DNA of 64,000 bases from the NCBI GenBank assembly GCA_026182355.1, contig JAPFBL010000231.1, positions 1-64,000 of the forward strand, read 5' to 3'. Made by a program: the position numbers and the translations under genes. The notes under the pieces were generated by a model, which worked only from the letters and a program-made list of their open reading frames with translations, searched no databases and had not been told where the DNA came from. Of the stretch, positions 1 through 15,204 are shown one piece after another. The DNA comes from Hermatobates lingyangjiaoensis (Eukaryota; Arthropoda; Insecta; Hemiptera; Hermatobatidae). Numbering within the stretch: the first letter of the stretch is position 1; every line of letters starts with the position of its first letter.

Positions 1-774
1 GAAAATTTATTAAATTTAGTTAAGCACAATCGAATTAAGTTTGAAAATTTTAAACTCCACTAGAACAGAATTGTCACTCCTAGCAATAGTTTGATGTAGA
101 TGTAATATGATTTCTTGATTGCTTGTTACTGTACCAATCAGATCAGAATGGTTTCAAAGTGTAAAAGGCTTGGAGTGTAGCTATTATCTGTTTAACCCAT
201 TTATGATCAATGCATGGTAAGCGTGACTTGTTGCTATAATTTTTTGTCTTATTACTCGTTGGTTTATCACTCAAACTAAAACAAAATTGTTACAAATTGT
301 AATACGCCCTCCGAATAACAATAATGTTTTTAGTACCATTATTCGTCACTTACCAACTCCCTTTACAACAGAATTATTACAAACAGTAATTAATATGCTG
401 TGTACCAATAATCTGTTGAATCCATTAGTCATTACGATTTATCTTTACCAACAACAAAATTGTAAAATATAGCAATCGGTATACCGGATAACTATATTGT
501 TTTACGTACCATCAGTCTTCATTGACTAACTCACCCTACTAATTAATTGTTACATATAGCAGTAGGCATGGCGTGTAACTATATTGTTCTCACTGACTTC
601 ATCGTTTTGTTGAATTCCATCTACAACAGAATTTTTGTTTAATGTACTAGGAATTACTTATATGTTATACGAAATTATATGCTTGAAATAGTAGAATAAA
701 GTTTCTTAATCGCTTCACTCATTGGTGGATGGATCGCTAATAGCAGAATTTACAAAATTTGTTTAATGAATGAT

Positions 775-776
<2 letters not shown>

Positions 777-807
<31 letters not shown>
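777..807. repeat. (AT)n microsatellite
   Basis: An uninterrupted AT dinucleotide run inside the diverged tandem array. Confidence 0.95.
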
Positions 808-808
<1 letters not shown>

Positions 809-1813
809 TTATAATAGTCATCACAATTTTGAACGTGTATGCCAAAAATGTTGCATACAACAATATGAATGACATAAATAGTTGTAAATATGATACCTAT
901 TTATAACTATTTGGTTATATAGTTTTCCATAAAAATACTTTATAGATCAGTTGAGTTAGATGTATATACAAATATACCAACTTATATCACTCATCATTAT
1001 TTATTATTTTTGCACCAAAATTGTTAATTAAAGCATTAGGCAGATATATAATAATATAATTATGATACAGTCATCACTTGTCTCTACATGTATTCCCTCA
1101 CAGCAAATTGTTTGTTACAAGAAGGAATAAGCACGAAATAACAATACACATTTGCCTAGTCAGATCTCTCGTCAGTACTTAAATCTCTTGATACTGAAAC
1201 CGTTACATAAGGCTATAGTTATAAATTATCTTTATATGTATGGATATCAGTCTTCACTGTTCTCATCAGCCTACGCCACATCGTTACATAAAACAGTAGC
1301 TATGTCAATATCAACCTACTACTCTGTTTACAAGCAACGATCTAGACTGTTTCAAGCTACATCATAACTGTTACAAAACTATTAGGCATAAAATAACAAC
1401 AGAAATAAGTCACTCATATCATGAATACAAGAAAGGATCCTCGTACAAAAATTGCTACAACAAGCAATAGGGATGAAAGTACATATAAAAATATTGACTG
1501 ACTTCATTCTTCATTATTTAGATTCCTTTCTTGTAATCTGTTTCATAAAGTTATAGCCACTAAATGTAATAAAAATAACAAAAACAACTGTTACATATAT
1601 ACATGGCATGAAATATCAATACAGATAAGCTTAATCATATTTGCTGTCATTCTCCAAACACCAAACCTTATGAAAAAGCAAAAGTCCCTAAATATATCTA
1701 AGAAATATGCTTATTCTCATTACTCGCCATTGTTTAGATCTCCTTTTAACATGAACAAATCAAAGGGATGACCTATCAATCTAAATAAGCTTACTTAAAT
1801 CTCCTGTCGCTGT

Positions 1814-1854
1814 CTCTATTTATTAATCTTCTATACCAAGATTAATAAATAGAG
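1814..1854. repeat. Perfect 17-bp inverted repeat with 7-base loop
   Basis: CTCTATTTATTAATCTT at 1814-1830 is exactly reverse-complemented at 1838-1854, with loop ctatacc. It lies within the tandem array and is not obviously shared by the other units. Confidence 0.9.
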
Positions 1855-2838
1855 CAACAATAGACGTTATATATATTTAATTTAAAGTTCATTGTCACCT
1901 AGTACCACTGCCAAAAGGCATCAAATATCGGTACAAAACTTGTGTAATCACATCACCCGTCATTGTTTTGATCGAACTATACCAAAGTTGTTAAATAAAG
2001 CTATAGGAATATAATATGAATATAAATATGCTTCGTCACATCATTCGTCACTATTAGATCTTTTTACACTTAAACTGTGACATAAAGCATCTGAAAAGAC
2101 TCACGCCAAAGCTACGAGGAGGAAACTCCGAGAGTGGAATAGGACTAAATTTAAGAAATATAGATAGTATGAAAAGAAAAAGACTGAAATTTCCTTGCAT
2201 ATATACAGATACGTGCAGATGACGATTTCGTCCAACCAGTAGTCAACCCTTAGACAGTTGTCCACCTGTCTCTTACTATCGTCCAATATAACTTCGACTG
2301 CCTATCCAGGTAGACTATCACTACCCTAGAACAAATATATGTATTAGATAAAGGTATAATGTTGATATATTTAATATGCTTACTCGCAAGCACAATTAGA
2401 AAGCAGTTCTATTAGATCTTCATTTAGCTCTTCCTCGTCTGGCACTTTAAATCTTTAGACTTTTCAAGTTTCCCTACGTTAAAACATCGTTCAAAGGTAT
2501 TCGCCAGAACTTGCAAAATTATTACAATTCCTTCACAAACATTGGACATCATACAAGAAATAAAAATATAAAAAGTATTTCAATAATTAATAATATATTA
2601 CTATTTACCTGGACTTTCCTCGTACACAGGGGCTGGGGTTACCCTGCTCTACAACAAACTCGTTAAATAAATCAATAGTCATGAAACATCAAATATATAA
2701 ATATCAAAATACTTAGAACAGACGATCAATACAACAGAATAGAATAAAATAGATCATAGAACAGAATATCAATATATAAGACGACAGTGTTTAAATCCCC
2801 CAACCCCAAATTTTTGTGAGATCAATAATACGAATTTT

Positions 2839-2861
2839 ATATATATATATATATATATATA
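2839..2861. repeat. (TA)n microsatellite
   Basis: An uninterrupted TA run inside the diverged tandem array. Confidence 0.95.
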
Positions 2862-3899
2862 CTTATTTACTTATATTTACACCACAATTCTTACATAAAT
2901 CAAAAAACCTTAAGTATAATTATAAAAATGCATAACACATCTATGATCACTATTTAGATGTCCAGTGCTATAAACACTGGAATGTTACATAATGAAATAA
3001 CATAATAAATTAGCTCACACATATCACAATTAAGATATAAAAAATGTTTAGATAAGACATCAGTTATTAATAGAAATATGCTTTCCTCACTTCAATGTTA
3101 GACACCCCTGTAGTGAAATTCTGACGTAAACGAATATGAATGAAATATAAATATTCATACCTCCATAAGTCTTCAATATAGATCCACCTACACTAACAGA
3201 GTTACATTAAGCATTAGAATTACATGAAATATTATTATGAATACGGTTACTTAATCACATCACTCTCAAATCTGAAATGACCGTGTAATTGTGTTGGGGT
3301 TATTCGAGTTTTCATTATATTCAATTTTTATCCCCATCGACTCGTTTTGTTTATTAAGCTGCAGAGAACAGGAGCATGAAATGACTATTTAGATGTACTT
3401 TTCCTCCATATCTAACACCATTCCAATGCTCCATTCTCCTTTACTTTTTCCGTCTTGGATATCACAGGTAAGTAGAATGAAATAATTTATAAAATGCATA
3501 TGTAAATATATAATTGCTTCACTCATTAGTTTTTTACAAGTAGAGTTTCACAAGGCAATGGACTCTTCATCACAGCGTAAATAGACTTTATCCCACAACC
3601 AAGTTGTTCGATTTCCTTATAGTTGAGATATATATGAGACTGCAGTTAAAAATAACATAAACACACTTTGTTTGTTTCATTGAACACAATTGTAAACCCT
3701 CTTCCTTTAGTTACACCAGAAAATTATACTTCAAATAACAGTAAGCATTATTACATTACCCAACACTTTCTAACCATATCACTTTTTGTTTCTTTACTTC
3801 ATTAAACCTGAAGCAGGAATGCAAATATGTTTTAGACATCTTTCATCACCTGTATTGAACTTTACAATTTAATTTGACCTGGGAAAAAAGGTAGGTGTG

Positions 3900-6780
3900 T
3901 TTTTTCAACAACTTTTTAATCCTTTTCTACATTCCTCGATTTAAGTTGCATGATATTGAATACTAGAAATTAAAATTTAAGTATATTTTCATGTTCCTAT
4001 GTTGAAAAATAACATGTTTCACATTTTTATCACCATTTCTACCATGCCATTTAATTTCATCAGGAAGTAGATAAAATAATAACAAATTAACAACCTGTAA
4101 ACGTTCAACATTAATATAGCGTGTTATTTATTTTATAAAATTGTATGCCACAACATACACGATAATTTACATGAGAAAAATTTGATGTACCTGAAAAATG
4201 TAAAGTTCTTGATCATGAAGATCGAAGAGGCTTCTTAGAAGATTCATGCTTCAGTACAGTGCTCTCAAAGTAGGAGGTTTCAATAGATGTTCATGTTTGT
4301 GGTATTTACTTAATAAGTTTTAAGGTAGTAGTTCTGAAACTTTTTGAATACAAGGTGCTATTAAAATCTACAAATAATGTTAGGTACATTATACATAAAA
4401 AAATCTCCTTATGTTATAATTAAGGCAAAAAATAAAAAAGAAATAGCGCTTTTAAAAAAATAGTCAATGAAAACTACCTTCAGTTTATTTATTGATTCTT
4501 CATGAGAGGCATGACTGATGGTTCTTCAGTTTTTGGGTTAATTTCAGTCATGTACAGGCATTGTGTTATTCAAATACAATTCTTACTGGAAGGGCTTTGA
4601 TTTATGTGCTTGGCATATAGTCTTGTCTTTGGATCACCTAGCACTCACCGGTTTGAACAGCTGCCATGCAAGCAATACACAATGTTTATAAAACATAAAC
4701 AACCAATATGACTTATTGGAGCCTTATGATCAATTTAGTACTTATAAAAGTGTACTCACTTCCCTCTATACAGATATCCTTTCGTCTACTCCTGCAACAA
4801 CATATGTGAATTATATTTGGCACTTTGTCAGTTCTTTCTTGTGACTAGTTACAAGCAAATAATTTTAGTACTTGCTCTTTGGCAATATATGCTAAATATC
4901 AAACACTCAATTTTAACATGAAGTCTATTTTGTTAAATAAAAAAGCTAACTTACATTGAAAAATCTAATGTTGCAAAGAAATAATAACCTTAGTCATAAA
5001 GAGAATTTTATCCAACTGAGTCAAAAGAGCTTAATTTCCCTTTCTTAATTAACCAAACACTGACATTAAGATCACTGGTAAGATAAACTGAAATAATTTA
5101 GCTATTTTATGAATTATACATTTTTTTTAATGGGATACAAAGTTTATTGACATTAATTTGTATCCTGATATGGAACGAGTAATGATTTAACGATTTTAAT
5201 CCTTAATGACTTTATAATTTAATAACGATTTTAATCTTGAGGTTAATGAGTTAAGGTTAATCTATTGAATAGGATTCTATTAATGGACAGTGGTATTTAA
5301 ATTCAGCAAAGTCTAATCAGTCAGTTGGTTATATGTATAACTTGAATTATGAAATCTACTTAAATCTTGTTTTTTTAAAATTTAAAAATATATTAGAAAT
5401 AAATACTGAGAAAGAGTTTATGCACACATTACTGGGTCTATACAAAGATGGCGGCCTTGCTAAACTTCATGAAAAAAAAATAGGTATGGTCCTGTTCTAA
5501 CATATCTAGCCATCACTTCATCGGTTCATAGTAAACTAGTTATATGCAAGCACCTTCCTGGTCTATCGGCTTGGAATTATTTTATTGCTTTTAGTGCAAG
5601 CATTCCATTCTTTCCACCAATTTACTAGTTTCTTCTTTCAATTTTCTCGTGTCATGCAAGATTTCATTGTGAGTCTGCATCTTTAATTGGATTAAGACGC
5701 CATTAATTTTAATTCAACTACTAACATTAAAATAGCTACTTGTTTTAATTCATGCTTTTACACAATTAAAATTAAAGGCTTATAGCTATTACTATTACAA
5801 CAACTCGAAGTATTTAAACAAAATATTTCAATTAATGAAGTATTTATCTAAATAAATACCTTTAATTCTGGAGAGATTAGCTAAACCATACAACCTTCGT
5901 CAAAATTGAAGACCTACTGAGAGAAAAACTAAAATGCAGTGCTCTGATTGGTCCAGAAAAGTCATGGTCTGATTAACGCCTGCGCATTAAATTATAATCC
6001 TTTATAGGGTCATAGTTCTGATTAAAAAAAAAAATTATTTTAATAATGAATGATATTATCACCAATAAATTTGAGATTGATAAATTAATAAAATTGGGAT
6101 GAATTTTGTTGTTTTTAGAAAACAAACGAAGACAAATAGCTTAAATACATCAAATAAAAGTAAATGTTATTTTTTATAATCACGCAGATATCAGATTTCT
6201 TTCATTCACCTTGAAAACAAACTATAATAACACGAAATAACAAAACTAATTAAATTATAAGCTATGTAAATTGGTTATTTTAATTTATAAAAATCAGGTG
6301 AATCTGATTTCAATTAATTTCAGTTGAATGTAACGTAATGTCAAACTTATCAAAAATGAATATGTTACAGTTTATTACTATTTCAATTGTAAACTAATAA
6401 ACGGAATTGTATAGTAAGAAACAATACTATTCTTATCCTTTTTAAAATTCTCTTTAAAGGCTTTATTCTTTTGTTAATGTTTTGATATAATTTAGCCCAT
6501 TTTGTGAACTTCAGTTTAATCCCATGGTTCGATATAAGCAGTTATTTAATTTTGGGAATAGCAAACTTATAATTGAATATCATAATTAAACATTCATAAT
6601 TATAAACTAATTATATTAATTAAATGTTAATAAGAAGTGAATAAGGTTATTTCGTACAGAAGGTTCTAATATTTTGCAGGTTATTCCTGAAATACGATAA
6701 ATATATTATTAATAACCAATTTATAACTTATTTCATTATTATTAGTGGGATTACTGTTTTAATGTACTAGTAATTATCTA

Positions 6781-6814
<34 letters not shown>

Positions 6815-9800
6815 TAGTATTGATAATGTAGTAATATTGAAGTATTGTACATGAAGTCACACAAATTAATAAAGTTGAATTTAGATAAGATATAATTGTT
6901 TCTAAACTTTCTTTGGTATCAATTTCTTGTAGAAACATATAATAAATCATTCGCAAGTGTAATTACTTCATCCTTCACTAAAAACAATATAAACTGAAAT
7001 AGACTTTTACACCTTTCTATTCGCTAAAATCAAGAACAATATACTTTTTTATCAAATTATATTCCTCTTAAAACAATGACTTAGTTAAGTTATTCTTTTG
7101 CAAAAGTCAACGAAGAATATTGAAGTTGTTCGTTTATATTTCTGATGTACTAATGATTTACTAATCATTAATTTAACATGATCTCACTTCCTTATCAAAA
7201 CTAATGTTTTACTTTCTATTAAATATTTCCATATCCAAATGAAATTATAATTATTAATATTAAAATGTATAATAAGGAATAAATAAGGTTTTCTTATTCC
7301 TTAACTTAATAACTTATGTTATGTTATAAGTTGCACATAACATCAGAACATTTTAATTATTATGTCTAGGAGGATAATTTAATTACTTACTGTGAGATAT
7401 TTAATTACTTCTTTCGTGTATTCTACTTTTTATTATTATGCTAAATGTCGTCATTAATTTCAAAGGAATCATTCTTTTAAACTTATTTTTAGGTATTAAC
7501 AAAGCTGTGTTTCATTCTTTTAGCAAACTTAAACGAATATTAACGCTTTTTCTATTAATTTTCTGTCAAAAGCAGTAAATAGTTTTACAATATGACAGGT
7601 TTTCCTCATCAAAGCTAATGCTTAAATTTTATTAAATAACCGCTTTCTTTACTTTATCTAAATGTGTACTATATGTACATTGTTACAATTCCTATTGTGT
7701 TACTCTAAAGATAGCATAATCAATATTTTAAGAAGAAAATATTTATTGTAGGCAGAAATGTCTGTCTATGATGTTGATAGTATGAATAATGTGTATTCAT
7801 ATTCATAAAATGTTACTGCTCTTAACTATTCGAATAAACTAATGATTAAAATCAATTAAAGCAAACTAAATAGTTGTAACACGTAATTTCAGTGATAATA
7901 AAATGGATACTGTTAATAAAGTAGAAAAATTTTATCAATATGACTGAAAAAATGAATATTCCCAAAATTAAGGGAACATTAAACTTCTTGGACTTGCATA
8001 TTGTTATTGCACATTTATTTTTAATTTCACATGAGATAAATTTATCGAATATAACATGAAATGAATAACCGTATGAATAAAAGGCATTCAAAATAGATAA
8101 AAAGAAAGTTTTTTTTTTTAATAAACGAAGAACCTTAACTGCATTATTTCAGTCAGTTATTCATCGAGATGTTTTAAACTTAATGTGTATTAATATACAG
8201 TAGATTTTATGAAAAATTAGTAATAAACAAATGGCATAACATGGTCTAAAGAAAAATACTGCCTTTTCCTCACTCTTTTGATTCTAAGATAGTATCGTAA
8301 ATTCTATTTTAGTAGCAGTACTTATTTTAAAGTAATCCATATCAAAAAGATATAAAACAAGCTTTAGGATGTTTTTATAATAATATGTTTGCAGTTATTA
8401 TATCTAAAAATACATAAATTCCAAAGTAAAACTTTAGTTCTTTCTTTTTATTCTAGGATCATTCTTCAATATTGCATACAGATTTAAAACCATGGTAAAT
8501 ATATACATAATATATTACATATATTAAAAAATATAAGTGTAATAAAAATAAGTATATTATTACAGAACATATAGGTGCGTATTTGCTTCAAACTTAAACT
8601 TTGATTGAGTGTAAAACTTTTATGTGTAGTTTCAAATTAATTTCCAAATGTTTACAATTTTCAGTTCCCTCACAATTTTGTTATGTTATCTACTAGAATA
8701 ATATAGGGTATTCATAAAGCCTTTAGAAGATTAGAAGACGTCTTCCAAAAGTACATAAATATTTAAATTTAAGAAAGTACTATTGATATTTTGCTTCATT
8801 TAATTTAGTAGTCTGTAAGTTGCACGCTGCACATCAAGACCACCTCGTTGGAATTATTTTGATAAACAAAATATAACATATCACTCAGTTTTCCAAAAAC
8901 ATTAAAATCTAATTACTAAATAAACTCTGATCAAAGTTGATTCAGCATGTTAACCACTAAGTGTTTTCAACTTGGCTTCCATTGAATTCAGAGATTACAA
9001 GAACTCAACTTGTTGTAGCTTCAAGTTCTTGTTTATTATTCCGAATCAAACACTATTCCTATATTTCTTTAGTTTGCTACGCACATGATGGGTTAGGAAC
9101 TACTTTTAACTTATATAGATAGTCTTTAAATAATCTATGACCAGTCATATAATGGAAGAATTTATTTCGAATTGCTTTAATAAATTTGTTTTGGATATTA
9201 AGAAAATAATCCTTTGTTAGAAGTCCTTTAGTACTTTCTGACTAAATTTATTCTCATTAAGTACTGTTTGTCTGTCATTTCTTTTATGTCATAAATAACA
9301 AAGCATGTATTCACTATAATACCTCTTTTTTGATGAACTGATTTCACCGTAAAACCATACAGACTATTTCTTACAAAGAGGTAATAAAACTCATAACCCA
9401 CAAGGGGTATTTTGCCATGAATTCATCATGGTTTTACAAACGGTATAACCAGTATCATGTTGATAAGATTTCAGTTTCATGCATAGGTCCAAATTTTACA
9501 TTTTTACACAAAAAATTTTTCTTTTACTAAAAAATTTGAAACTTCTTTTCTTATTGGTAATATCAATTTCGTTATAACTCTCAATTTTCAACTCCTAGAA
9601 GATTTTCAGCTCAGGGGGAAAATGGAGCCTAAAAGCACATATTAGGCAATAAAGTGACTTCCACAATACAGTATTTATCCCATGGCCCAAACACTACACA
9701 GTTTTATGCTATAAGGGCTTTTTTTTCAGATAATATAAGAATTTCATTGTGTTGAAATTGGATACACTACATTCTATTCACGCTGAACACATACAGACAT

Positions 9801-12800
9801 CATCAAGAAAACTTTAAAAATGGATTTAGGAGTCCTCAAAACGAGTAAATCCCGTGAAATCAATTTTTCGGTAATACTTAATACTTTTTCAGTTATACTT
9901 AATTTATTGGAAAGTTAAATACGTAAAGGAACTTACTTTGACAAAGTTAAACATTACTAGAGGACCCCTTGCAATTAAATCACTGTGATATCTTTATCTA
10001 GGAAATAGGATTTGTAATTTCAAAGGATTTAATACAATCCTATAAAATCTCAGACACAACACTTTTTTAAGGTTTAAAAGAAGGAATTTGAAAACATTAA
10101 AGAGTTAATATTACATGGACGGCCAAGAAAATTCCTATAACAGAAAAACAAACGCTAAACAACCATATAATTTATGATGTTCACCAGGGTGAAGGTTGGT
10201 GGTCTAGTGAAAGAATAGAAATCAGTATCATACTTCACCTTTTACTATAGTGTTTAAGAACTTTATAATTTTTTTGTCATATTGGATTATAGGAAAGGAA
10301 CTTTTTATTCTTTATGATAACACGGCTACTATTTTTATGTCACATCTCCGTTGATTGAAAGAACATAAAAATCATGTTCAATTAATGCGGTTGAATATAT
10401 ATAATACAATTGTTTAAGCTTAGTATACAAATATTTTCATGAAAATTACAATCAAACGATTAAAAAATGCATTACACTTAAAATCTGAAAGTTATAATGT
10501 CCATAAAGCTTGTCTTATTTCAAGAATTGTGACTAATTCTTTCGTTTTGAAAGTCCACAGTGAAGAACCCACTCTTGAGTTTTGAGGATTTTTACTTTCC
10601 ATTTACTATCTATATTAAAACGGTGAAATGAAAGTATCTCATTCGGTCAAAATTATGAAATAATTATGAAATCAAGTTCTCAACGGGAATACACGTTTTG
10701 AGACGCCCTGACTCTAATAAAATAAGTTATGTAAATTGGTAACCTATGTAACCAGGATATCTCAAAAATGAAAAGAGCTATAATAAACAATTTTTTTCAT
10801 TAAAGTTCCTGTTTTCCTGAGATGTAACAGAAAGGTTGAGACCAATATTGCACTTCTTTTAGTGGCACTTATGAAAAATAGAAAAAAACGAATGCTTTTA
10901 TTCTGCTAAAAATTTTTTAGACAATCTTGATTATCAAACCAGATTTTTTTATATAATTTTGTCTCAGTAAAAAATTACGAACAGTATAAGTTCGTTGAAA
11001 CAGACCTCTTTTAGAAGTGAATGCCCAAAGAATTTACATGAAGCACTAGAAAAGTACTGGCCTATGTTGGACACATTTTCTGTCTTCTCTTCTGAACTGT
11101 TATAACACCTGTGGGGAACAAAAAAGCCCTTTCTTATTCTTGCCAAGAAGAACCTTCTTCAGAAAATGGGATAATCATGATCATTTCTCCTGTGCATGAG
11201 ACATTCTGTATATTTCTCATTGTATTCTGTATTATGAATAATGTTTACATTAACAAATATATTCTAGTTAACATTCTGAGTATGTGAAACAAATTGCTTG
11301 ATTGATTTTGTTTTGATTGATATTTTTTATTTTGGAAATATTAATTGTTTTCTTAATGCTTTTGTTTTTAATCAAATTGAAGAAAAGTAACATTTTGACT
11401 CATAGTGTTCAAACAAAACAGCTATTGAAAGTTTTTTTGATGTCATTAGGAGACGTACATGTCAAATCATTGATAGGTACAGAATCTGAATGTGTGAAAA
11501 TTAGATTCAAAACTATAACCAATGTTCGAGAAATTTTCCAAAAATGGAATACGATCAATTATCATACACCATCAATTGGAATGTACTTTTTTTAAAAAAA
11601 CAAATTTCTAGAGAATGTATTAACGTATTATCGTTTAAAGAAAGGAGACAGTGGAAGGCCTCTCATCGTTATTTAAATTTACTCAGAGCTGATGCAAGTG
11701 GTATATGGTTGAAAACATTAAAACATTGCTTCTTTTTTGGATAATTCTTTCGAATGTAAAGTGGAAAAACTAAATAAACAAATAATTAAAACAAATTAAT
11801 TTATTATAAAAGAACAACATGTTATATTAAACAATATACTTCTTTATATCACAAATCTACAACTGTTTAAAAAATATAGTTCTCTTATGATTTTTATAAC
11901 AAGGTTTCAAAGGTAAACAGTATAGAATGGCATTGGCGATGGCGTGTTGAGCTGCTCAGCTTGAACACCTCTCAGAGCACCCAACTGTGAATTACTTCTG
12001 CAACACAACAAGCTGGTCAGAAACAGCTGTTAAGACTTCAGTGCGCATTAACTCCTAATCAACTCTTTTAATGACAGTAAATTGTAATTACTAAAATGTT
12101 AAAAATATAAATAGGTTTATGTTTAAATAATATCATATGTCACTATGAGATAATTTAATGTGCCCAAAATTAAATAATCCAACACAGAAATTAAACAGTC
12201 CATAGTTGGACATTAACTGCCACCATTGTACTTTCGAGAGATGGTTATAAAGATTCAAGCATTACTTGTATTAAACCATTTTATCTTTCAAAAAGTGAAA
12301 CCAATAGTATGTAACAGAAATACTGATGCAGCCAATATAAAAGGAATATGTCCTCAACCATGATGAGGTAAGTTTCAAATATACTAAAAATCAAAAGTTC
12401 AATATTACTAATAAACTAATTAGTAAACTAATAAACTAGTAAACTACTCGGATATATTACACAGCTATTAATAACTTGAATTAGGGTATTTAACATACAA
12501 GGCTGTAAGTTATAAATCTATCAGGAATACATGACATATAAACCCATTACGCTTGACAAAAATACCCACTTTTATTGAATGCTCAAAGGATTTACTACAT
12601 GAAATTATTAATATAAAAATTATGAATAAAAATAAAATACGAAATCGAACGTACATGATACTGCATTCAATATTCTAGATGGGAATACTCGAGCAAACTA
12701 AAGATACTTGGCAAATCTGTTGCATTGGCTATTGAATATAAAGAAATGGGATTAGGTCAAGTGAGTAGGATAACATTGTGAGTTCATTACTTAAAGAAAG

Positions 12801-12880
12801 TAATGACAAACTATCATGAAGTCTGCTGTTGGCAAAATATGGCAATCAAGTACAACATCTAAAAGCTTCTTCAACAACTA
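3900..12880. other. AT-rich region without recognisable genes
   Basis: Both strands show only short, stop-rich frames with low-complexity, hydrophobic or isoleucine/phenylalanine/tyrosine-rich translations typical of AT-rich noncoding DNA. A (TAA)n run is at 6779-6813. I found no splice-bounded conserved exon, RNA gene or intact transposon here. Confidence 0.6.
6779..6813. repeat. (TAA)n microsatellite
   Basis: An uninterrupted TAA trinucleotide run. Confidence 0.95.
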
Positions 12881-14079
12881 CCCTGAGAGGATAATATCAG
12901 ATGGTCGTTCGGTCCGACTTTCCCTGCAGCCATGATACAGAATACACCCAGGTCGACTCGACTTAGCATTAAAGCCTTCCGACCATTTAGAATACTCAGT
13001 CTAGAGGCTACCAAAGGAAAGAACTTTTCTTTTTTTTTATTACCTACCTCGACTTTACCATAGTAATCCTATTATCAGAAATAATGAACTATCAATTTAA
13101 TTAATTGTTCGACATTAATTTTTCTTGCGGCATCTGCATTTCACCAGTTATAGCGAAATATTTAAGTTTTTATTGAAAATATTTACATTTCATTGAAAAC
13201 TTAATTACTAAATTGCTTAAAACAATTAGTATTAATTTAAATCTAATGATTCATCAATTAAAACTGTCAATCTACTTGTCTATAATAACCAGTTGTCAAT
13301 GAATCGGATAAAATAACTTAAATAGTAAGTTATAATAGGAACACTCACAAAATATTAATGAAATCACTAATGTTAGAAAAGCATTAGAATGTCATTTGAA
13401 GGAGTAATCAATTAGACACAGTAGTAGTTAATTTCTTATCAATTGTATTCGTTTTCTCCCTTTTGGAGATCAGAAAAACATAAACAAGGACTACAAATAT
13501 ATTTAATAACTATTTTATTTGATTTTATATTTGGAATACTACTTATATTTCATAACGTAAATAATTAATATTTCTTTGCAATTGGTTAGCTTAAAATATT
13601 AATTATTTCAATTGACGATTAATTATTTTATCACACTAATGTTAAAAAAATTTACTTCAAATGAATTACATATATTGATTTCTAAGTTTTAATAAGGACA
13701 CATTAAACAAATCCGACATATGAACATAAGTGGAGCTTATTTGTAGTTTTTTTTTCGTTGATTTGAAATTCATATGATCTTTATCATGAAATCTTCACAT
13801 AAAAACAATACTAGATTTTTAATTTCTGGATTACCTAGAAGAGCAGGGAGCATTCAATATTAATGTCGACTTGAAGTCCCTTTTCCACGGTGCAATTTTG
13901 CCTAGTTACCACAAGCTCGATTCCTACACTAAACTTGAGTTAAGTATCATTAAGGTCCAATGAACGTAATATAGCGTAATTACAAAATGTTGATTTTTGG
14001 ATGGACGTTTATAGTCCTTTCCGAGATACCCTGAGAGCAAGATTTTTCCAAATATTAGCTGAGTAATGTATGGATGACA

Positions 14080-14152
14080 GGTATGGAGGTTTGAACTGTA
14101 GATTTCAGGTATCAATGATAGCGTCTCACAACTAGATTACGCTGACCACAAT
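14080..14152 (-). repeat. tRNA-like SINE head (candidate)
   Basis: The minus strand reads gtggtcagcgtaatctag (A-box-like) and, about 40 bases later, acagttcaaacct, close to the pol III B-box GTTCRANNC. The spacing suits a tRNA-derived SINE promoter. No clear tail or target duplication was delimited. Just beyond it, 14240-14520 is unusually GC-rich for the window but has no identifiable content. Confidence 0.35.
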
Positions 14153-15204
14153 ACTAACTTATGTCAGTAATTATTATAAATCCTCTCTACAATAATGAGG
14201 TGGTAGTAAGTTAGGACTCCAGATGTGGAAACAATCCTTGATACACAACGCTGGTGAGAACTTGAAAGAGAGTTTTGGTTAGAGGGCCACACAGCTAACG
14301 TGACATGACCAAGGTCTCAAGCACTCGACCTCGGAATACGTGAGTTAAGTCCAAGTTACACCAGTGACCTTGACTCCACTATTAATGCCGCCCATGTACC
14401 CCACTCCTCACCTTGCCGACGGCAGTTCACTAAATTAGACAGGGTGGCTTACCCACGCTGGACTAGCCCACACCATCCCTCTCTATCTGTCGCCCATCTC
14501 CCCTTAACCATTATCCTATTCTTCTTCCGCTATCAAATGCGCTTGACACCAGGGTTTTTATATTCAACCTTAGAATAATGAATTCAACTCTTCTTTTTAC
14601 ATCCTTCACAAAGACAACAGAAAACTCTTTTATCAACTCTCAACTTAACAATGGCTTTCAAGGTCACGTTTCTAATTCAGAGTCAGAAAAATATGCATAC
14701 TTGCTGCTGCAGTCAGTTTTGTTAAAATTATGTCTCCATGATTCAGCTCCGTGATTTGCAATACTCTGTAAGGATCTATTAAATAAACTCAACAATATGT
14801 TATTGAAACCTAATATGTAATTATACTTACTATATGTGAAGTATAATAGCCATGAACAAAATCTATTTTAACATGTTAATAGATTTACATGTGTTGACAT
14901 CCCCTGAATCCCAATTTTTTGTCTTGAATATTTTTTTTTTAAACAATACAGGTAAACAAGTGAGAGCATCATAATGAAATTTAACACATATGTAGTCTTT
15001 CTATTGATAAGAACAATAAGTTTTTGACATATGCAAAAAATGAACTTTATCAGATTATAAGTACACACGATTATCGATATATATCACTATGGAATATAAC
15101 TGCCTTGCCTCCAACATTCTCTTCATTTCTCCACCAGTTTCGAAACTCCTCCATTGTCAAGATGAAACCATTATTCTGTGTTAGGCTATTCTGAGAAAGG
15201 CATC

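Larger units (their letters stand above)
240..3860. repeat. Ancient, diverged tandem repeat (unit about 85-100 bp)
   Basis: The same order of words recurs many times: a variant of acaaaattgttacataaag, then a variant of caataggcatgaaataac, then a variant of tcactcgtcattatttagatc. Clear units start near 281, 362, 447, 537, 1010, 1097, 1190, 1276, 1356, 1442, 1970, 2650 and 2876, spaced about 80-100 bp apart where adjacent. Copies are strongly diverged and interrupted by TA microsatellites, so the array looks old. No protein-coding signal was seen. Boundaries are approximate. Confidence 0.55.

Noticed and set aside
5446..5483. Kozak-like ATGGCGGCC start followed by a short frame and gtatgg
   Set aside because: The frame stops after 11 codons, before any usable donor. 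No downstream exon or homology supports a first exon.
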